DNA from: Humulus lupulus
Lineage: Eukaryota > Streptophyta > Magnoliopsida > Rosales > Cannabaceae
NCBI RefSeq assembly: GCF_963169125.1
Contig: NC_084795.1
Coordinates: 275,724,122-275,788,121 of the forward strand
Direction: 5' to 3'
DNA: 64,000 bases
Position numbers and translations under genes: made by a program. Shown here one piece after another: positions 60,277 through 64,000 of this stretch. Under the pieces are notes generated by a model. It worked only from the letters and a program-made list of their open reading frames with translations. It had not been told where the DNA came from and searched no databases. How positions within the stretch are numbered: position 1 is the stretch's first letter; each line of letters starts with the position of its first letter.

Positions 60277-62817
60277 TTACGTCTCATTGAATGAAACGTT
60301 GAATATAGATTGTTGTACTCTCCAGTATGGTAAGCTTCTCATTATTCCCTCATAAGAATCGCAAGCATAACCCTCCCACATTGCAATGGTAGCAGCAAAC
60401 TTTGTCCAATCAAAACCGTGCTGCACACTTTTGCCACAAGTTGCACGACTAAACACCGTCTCTGCTAGGTGATTATCCCTCAAAAATAAAGACTTGAGGC
60501 TACTAATTCTGTGTTGCTGCAATTCTGACAATAGTACAACCTTGCTGTTTTCTACTTCAACTTTCATAGCTTCCACTTCGGAAGCCTTCCAGTAGTAGTA
60601 TTGCACCACCTGTTAAACATAATTTAAAGAGAAACTTACAGGAAGAAATATGAAAGAATTTCAAGGTGGCAAACTTGTTGCTGCAACGAGCTAGCAGCAG
60701 TGACACCACCTCTAAAATTCTAATGAATACAGATGGTGGTCAGAAAGTAGTCTTTAACAATGGTAAAATAAATGACATCAAACCCAAGCCTTAGTTCTGC
60801 ATAAGTTTTTCAGTTCAACACTCTGCATAAACCACCCTCAGATTACAAGTTGCAGAACTAGAAAAAACATGCATATCTTTCATACGGAGGGATATTCAAA
60901 AGAAAATTCCAATTACTCAAGAAAGAACGTATTTGTGCTATAGCGACTTGTTTAATTCTTCAGCCATTTCAATTGCTAACATGTAGATCATAGATGCCAT
61001 CAGTCAAGACGTCAAAAAATAAAACAATCCAAGTGAATTATAATTGTGTTTCCATGTTACCAAATGCTGCTTTGATAAACAATAGAAGAGGGGAATGGAG
61101 CAACACTAAACTGCATAAAGGATTGAAAACACTATATGTGAATGTACATGACTCGCTCAAAACTTTGAGTAAGGACTCAAATTTAGATAACTAACAGACA
61201 ATAAGGAAGAATTGGTGTTTCAAATGAAAGCAGTTTTAATCTTTGTAACACCAATTCATGGCAACATAAGCATTGCTTTAATACCTGAAGTGCATGCAGG
61301 ATATTGACAAATTCCTTGTCAAACAACTCATTTCCCCTTGCTAATTGCACTGGCTCCATTAATAACTCAGAGATATCAGAGTAGCAGCTCTTATCTTCAG
61401 AATAAAGTATGTCAAACCCAAGTACATGCAATCTTGCCCAGCATATATCAAAACCCAAGCGGTCCTCAGAAGATTGGCCCAGTGAAAACCAATACATATC
61501 ACTGGATGCCGGAAGTGGTAGCCATTTGTTACTATGTAATGCACTCTCTGAGAGAAGGGAAATAAGTTTAGCGTCCTCATCATAAGAACTCTCACGACTA
61601 AACCATAATGCCAAAGTAAGTCTTTCCCCATCAATAATCTGAGCACAAAAGAAAAACAGCAACAGAGAATCAGCATTCATTTGGCACTTCATGTGCAGGA
61701 GTGATAAGAGAGAGAGAGAGAGAGAGCTACCTCATCAACAGAATGAATGTTGCAGCTATCAGCTGTGTATATCACAACATCCTGAAAATATAGAGCTACT
61801 AGGTGAATAATGAGCAAATCACTGAAACTAAATCTCAATCAACGCTATTTTTCCTTTCCTTAGTTCTGATTTGACATTCAAATACTCCCAAAGGGTATTT
61901 GGTCTTCCATTCTAATGCATGAACCAAACAAAGAAACTAAAGAAAATCATTATCAAGCATAGTATCCCTACTTACTCCTCTCAATGGTACAATAGTTTGT
62001 GGTTCCCCATCCTGAAAGTGGAAAAGTCCCCCACTGAAATCATCCTCATAGTTATTCAAATAACAAACTGCCTTTTACAATAAAAAATGAGGAAAACTGT
62101 CAGTCTGGAGTACCCCAAGTAACACAGTCCAAATAGATACACAAAAACGGTGAACATTTGAAAATGGGCAAAAGGAAAATTTATAGGAAAAACTATCTAA
62201 GCAAAGCACATAATCATAAAAAGTGAAAGTGAGACTCTTATAACAAGTTTGAATACACACCGAAAAGTGCCTCTGCTTAAGATAGGGTCTATTATCATCA
62301 CTATGCCACCCAATGCTTGCTCCTCTAGTCCAACTGGAAACACATAGTTTACTAGCATCACATAACATAGTCCAAAAAATAGAAAATTTATTCAGTCAAG
62401 TAAAGAAAAGGAACCTGATCAAACCGGTGAACTCAACAAAGAGTTCATACTCGCAGCCGAAGAACTCCTCTACCTTCTCCTTTAACCTCTCTTCATCATA
62501 ATGGTTTGAAGTTGTTAACAAAAATAAATGAAAAAGGAGAAGTGGGTATTGAGTAAAGGGTGAATACCTCTAATAGAAATGAAGGGTCTGAGAAAATGGG
62601 GAGAATTGGTGGCGATGAGATGAGAAAGAGTGGTGGAGAAGACGTTGGGCCTGTAACCCACTGTACTGCAACTCTTGTGGATGAATTCAAGTTCATTGCA
62701 TTGATGGAGGGAAAGGAAATTGTGGAGGATCAGTCGAGATTGTTGGGTGTCCGCCCTTGATTGTTGCGCCGCGGATGCGGCCTCGGCCTCGGCCTCGTCC
62801 CCCTCATCGACGATCAT
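60277..62817 (-). CDS. PKHD-type 2-oxoglutarate/Fe(II) dioxygenase, copy B
   Basis: Exons on the minus strand: 62,568-62,817, 62,415-62,490, 62,261-62,333, 61,976-62,071, 61,731-61,781, 61,285-61,638 and 60,277-60,609. This gives 1,233 nt and 410 aa; exon 1 is 6 nt shorter than in copy A (loss of one Glu-Ala pair in the acidic stretch). The HxD...H...R set (WHSDDN, IHSVDE, GERLTL) is intact. Differences from copy A include G7D, one E-to-K after NRPYL, and C-to-Y and V-to-E near the start of exon 7. Only 7 bp upstream of the ATG match copy A before the AAAATA junction at 62,825. Beyond that the sequence is repeat A and DUF1985 relic, so the original promoter and most of the 5' UTR are gone. 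The reading frame is intact, but expression is uncertain. Confidence 0.9.
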
Positions 62818-62824
62818 AGTATGC

Positions 62825-62830
62825 AAAATA
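62825..62830. other. Deletion junction (AAAATA microhomology)
   Basis: Left of the junction matches 25,711-25,726 of unit A; right of it matches 27,900 onward. The six bases occur at both ends of the 2.17-kb segment in unit A. Confidence 0.88.
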
Positions 62831-62965
62831 CACTAAGCGACCTTTGCGAGACCCAACGACCCTCTAGGTTTCTTAGGGTCGCTTAGTTCAATTTTCTTGT
62901 TAATGTAAAAATACACTAAGAGATCTTTTGCGACCTTTTGGGTCGCTTAGTTCAATCTTGTAATA
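62831..62965 (+). repeat. Repeat A, two units (unit B)
   Basis: Two degenerate CTAAGCGACC...GGTCGCTTAG hairpin units, matching 27,900-28,020. Confidence 0.85.
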
Positions 62966-63029
62966 AATGTTTGTACTTATTATTTACATTAATTTATATT
63001 GTTTTTGTTTGTTTGGTAAATTATTTCAG

Positions 63030-64000
63030 ATTTCTAGAGTTGTTTTAACAAAGGAGCTTCCTTGTGTCTCAAGTATTATTACGAATGAAAATGTACAAAG
63101 AAAATCTAAAGTTATCATTAGGTTTTCGATGCAATTATTTGAAGAAGAAAAAAATTGTGGTTAACAAAAACTGACAATAATGTTTTTAGAAAATATGGTC
63201 AGTTGGGTCATTTGTTGGAACCCCCTAGTAAAGGTAATTTTGTGGGACCTTATCGCACCAGATAATTGTGAGGAGGATAAATTGTCAAAAAAAGCATGAG
63301 TTGTGATTTTTGATAAATGGCAAATCTATGAGGTTCTCTATCAAAGAGTTTGCAATAGTAATTATACACTGGTGGCGAATTAGCACCTGAAGAACTGAAT
63401 GTGGTTTCATCAAACAACAATTTAAAAAATAAGTACTTCAAGGATAAGTCTATAAAAATAAAAGATGTAGCAAATTTCCTAGATAGTATACCAAAAGTGG
63501 AAAGGATGAAAGATAGAGTGAAGTTGTGCTTTATCTGCCTACTAAGTGTGTTTCTTTTAAATTCAAGTGTCGGTACTACAATAGATTCATCTTGGTTACA
63601 ACTAGTAGACAAATTAGAGATATTTGATAAATATCCTTGGGGGAGGCTGGTATATGAGAAAATTATAGATCAAATCACTCGTGTAGACTTGCAGACAGAT
63701 CCTAATAAAGATTCTATCAGGTGGAACTTCATATGTTGTCCTTGGATATTTCAGGTAAAAAATCTAAAATTTTGCATCTAATTTTTTATAAGTATGGTTT
63801 ATCATATGTTTTTCATGCTTATAACTTTTGTTTTGATTCTTATAGATATGGATTTGTGAAGCAATGCCAAAATTGGGAGAAATTATTGGACAAAGAATTT
63901 CTGGAAATCATATTCCACGATGGCTTGGTTAAAATATAAATGTTAACCTCCAAAATATCTTAGTTGCTAGAATATACAAAGTAATTGAGGAAGATGATGA
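63030..64000 (+). pseudogene. DUF1985-type transposon-derived gene, copy B (partial)
   Basis: Homologous to 28,089-29,064. It has additional damage: a frameshift near 63,150 (MQLFEEEKNCG then stop), a 1-bp loss near 63,234 and a small deletion near 63,360 before TGGELAPEELN. It retains the shared TAA after PRWLG. The segment 63,401-63,755 still reads as the DUF1985-like core. Continues beyond the window. Confidence 0.75.

Larger units (their letters stand above)
47515..64000. repeat. Segmental duplication, unit B (runs off the window)
   Basis: Second copy in the same orientation. It lacks the Copia/CACTA complex, showing the empty target site at about 48,400. It lacks 2.17 kb upstream of the PKHD gene. 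It has its own solo LTR (48,746-49,511), an AT-rich insertion (about 50,372-51,417) and a 3.9-kb Mutator-like element in PAP intron 1. The homology is still continuing at base 64,000. Confidence 0.93.

Overview
This window is nuclear DNA from a flowering plant. It has intron-containing genes with GT-AG splice sites, plant-type purple acid phosphatase and PKHD hydroxylase genes, AT-rich spacers, and dense nested plant transposons (Copia, long-LTR elements, LINE, CACTA, Mutator-like, MITEs). The style suggests a rosid eudicot. The long LTR family with TGTAACGCCC termini is the kind I associate with Cannabaceae and relatives, but I cannot prove the species from sequence alone.

Layout. The backbone is a direct segmental duplication. 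Unit A runs from about 2,242 to at least 29,064, and unit B from about 47,515 past the window end. Each unit carries, in order: the end of a long minus-oriented LTR, a LINE 3' relic, a seven-exon purple acid phosphatase (PAP) gene on +, a convergent seven-exon PKHD-type 2-oxoglutarate/Fe(II) dioxygenase gene on -, and a DUF1985-type transposon-derived pseudogene on +. Both PAP copies (331 aa each) and both PKHD copies (412 and 410 aa) read through intact when spliced, so there are four plausible functional genes. Everything else I can identify is transposon, relic or repeat.

Unit A differs from unit B mainly by mobile DNA. In unit A a Copia element with TA...CT ends sits in the LINE. A CACTA element is inserted in the Copia 5' LTR, and a solo LTR sits in the reverse transcriptase. 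The CACTA carries exon fragments of a TOPLESS-type corepressor and a tandemly doubled fragment of TFIIE-alpha. PAP intron 1 of unit A has a fold-back element, a Mutator-like element containing a 159-bp LINE/SINE tail, a Helitron-like piece and a 501-bp MITE. PAP intron 1 of unit B instead has a 3.9-kb Mutator-like element with a transposase zinc-knuckle relic. Unit B also lacks 2.17 kb between the PKHD start codon and the DUF1985 region, so its PKHD promoter has been replaced.

The spacer between the units (about 29 to 47.5 kb) has no host gene I can support. It holds a hairpin-forming minisatellite, at least five solo or fragmentary LTRs with recognisable target-site duplications, a LINE tail and a broken CACTA transposase region. 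I see no CRISPR, operon, rRNA or true tRNA gene.
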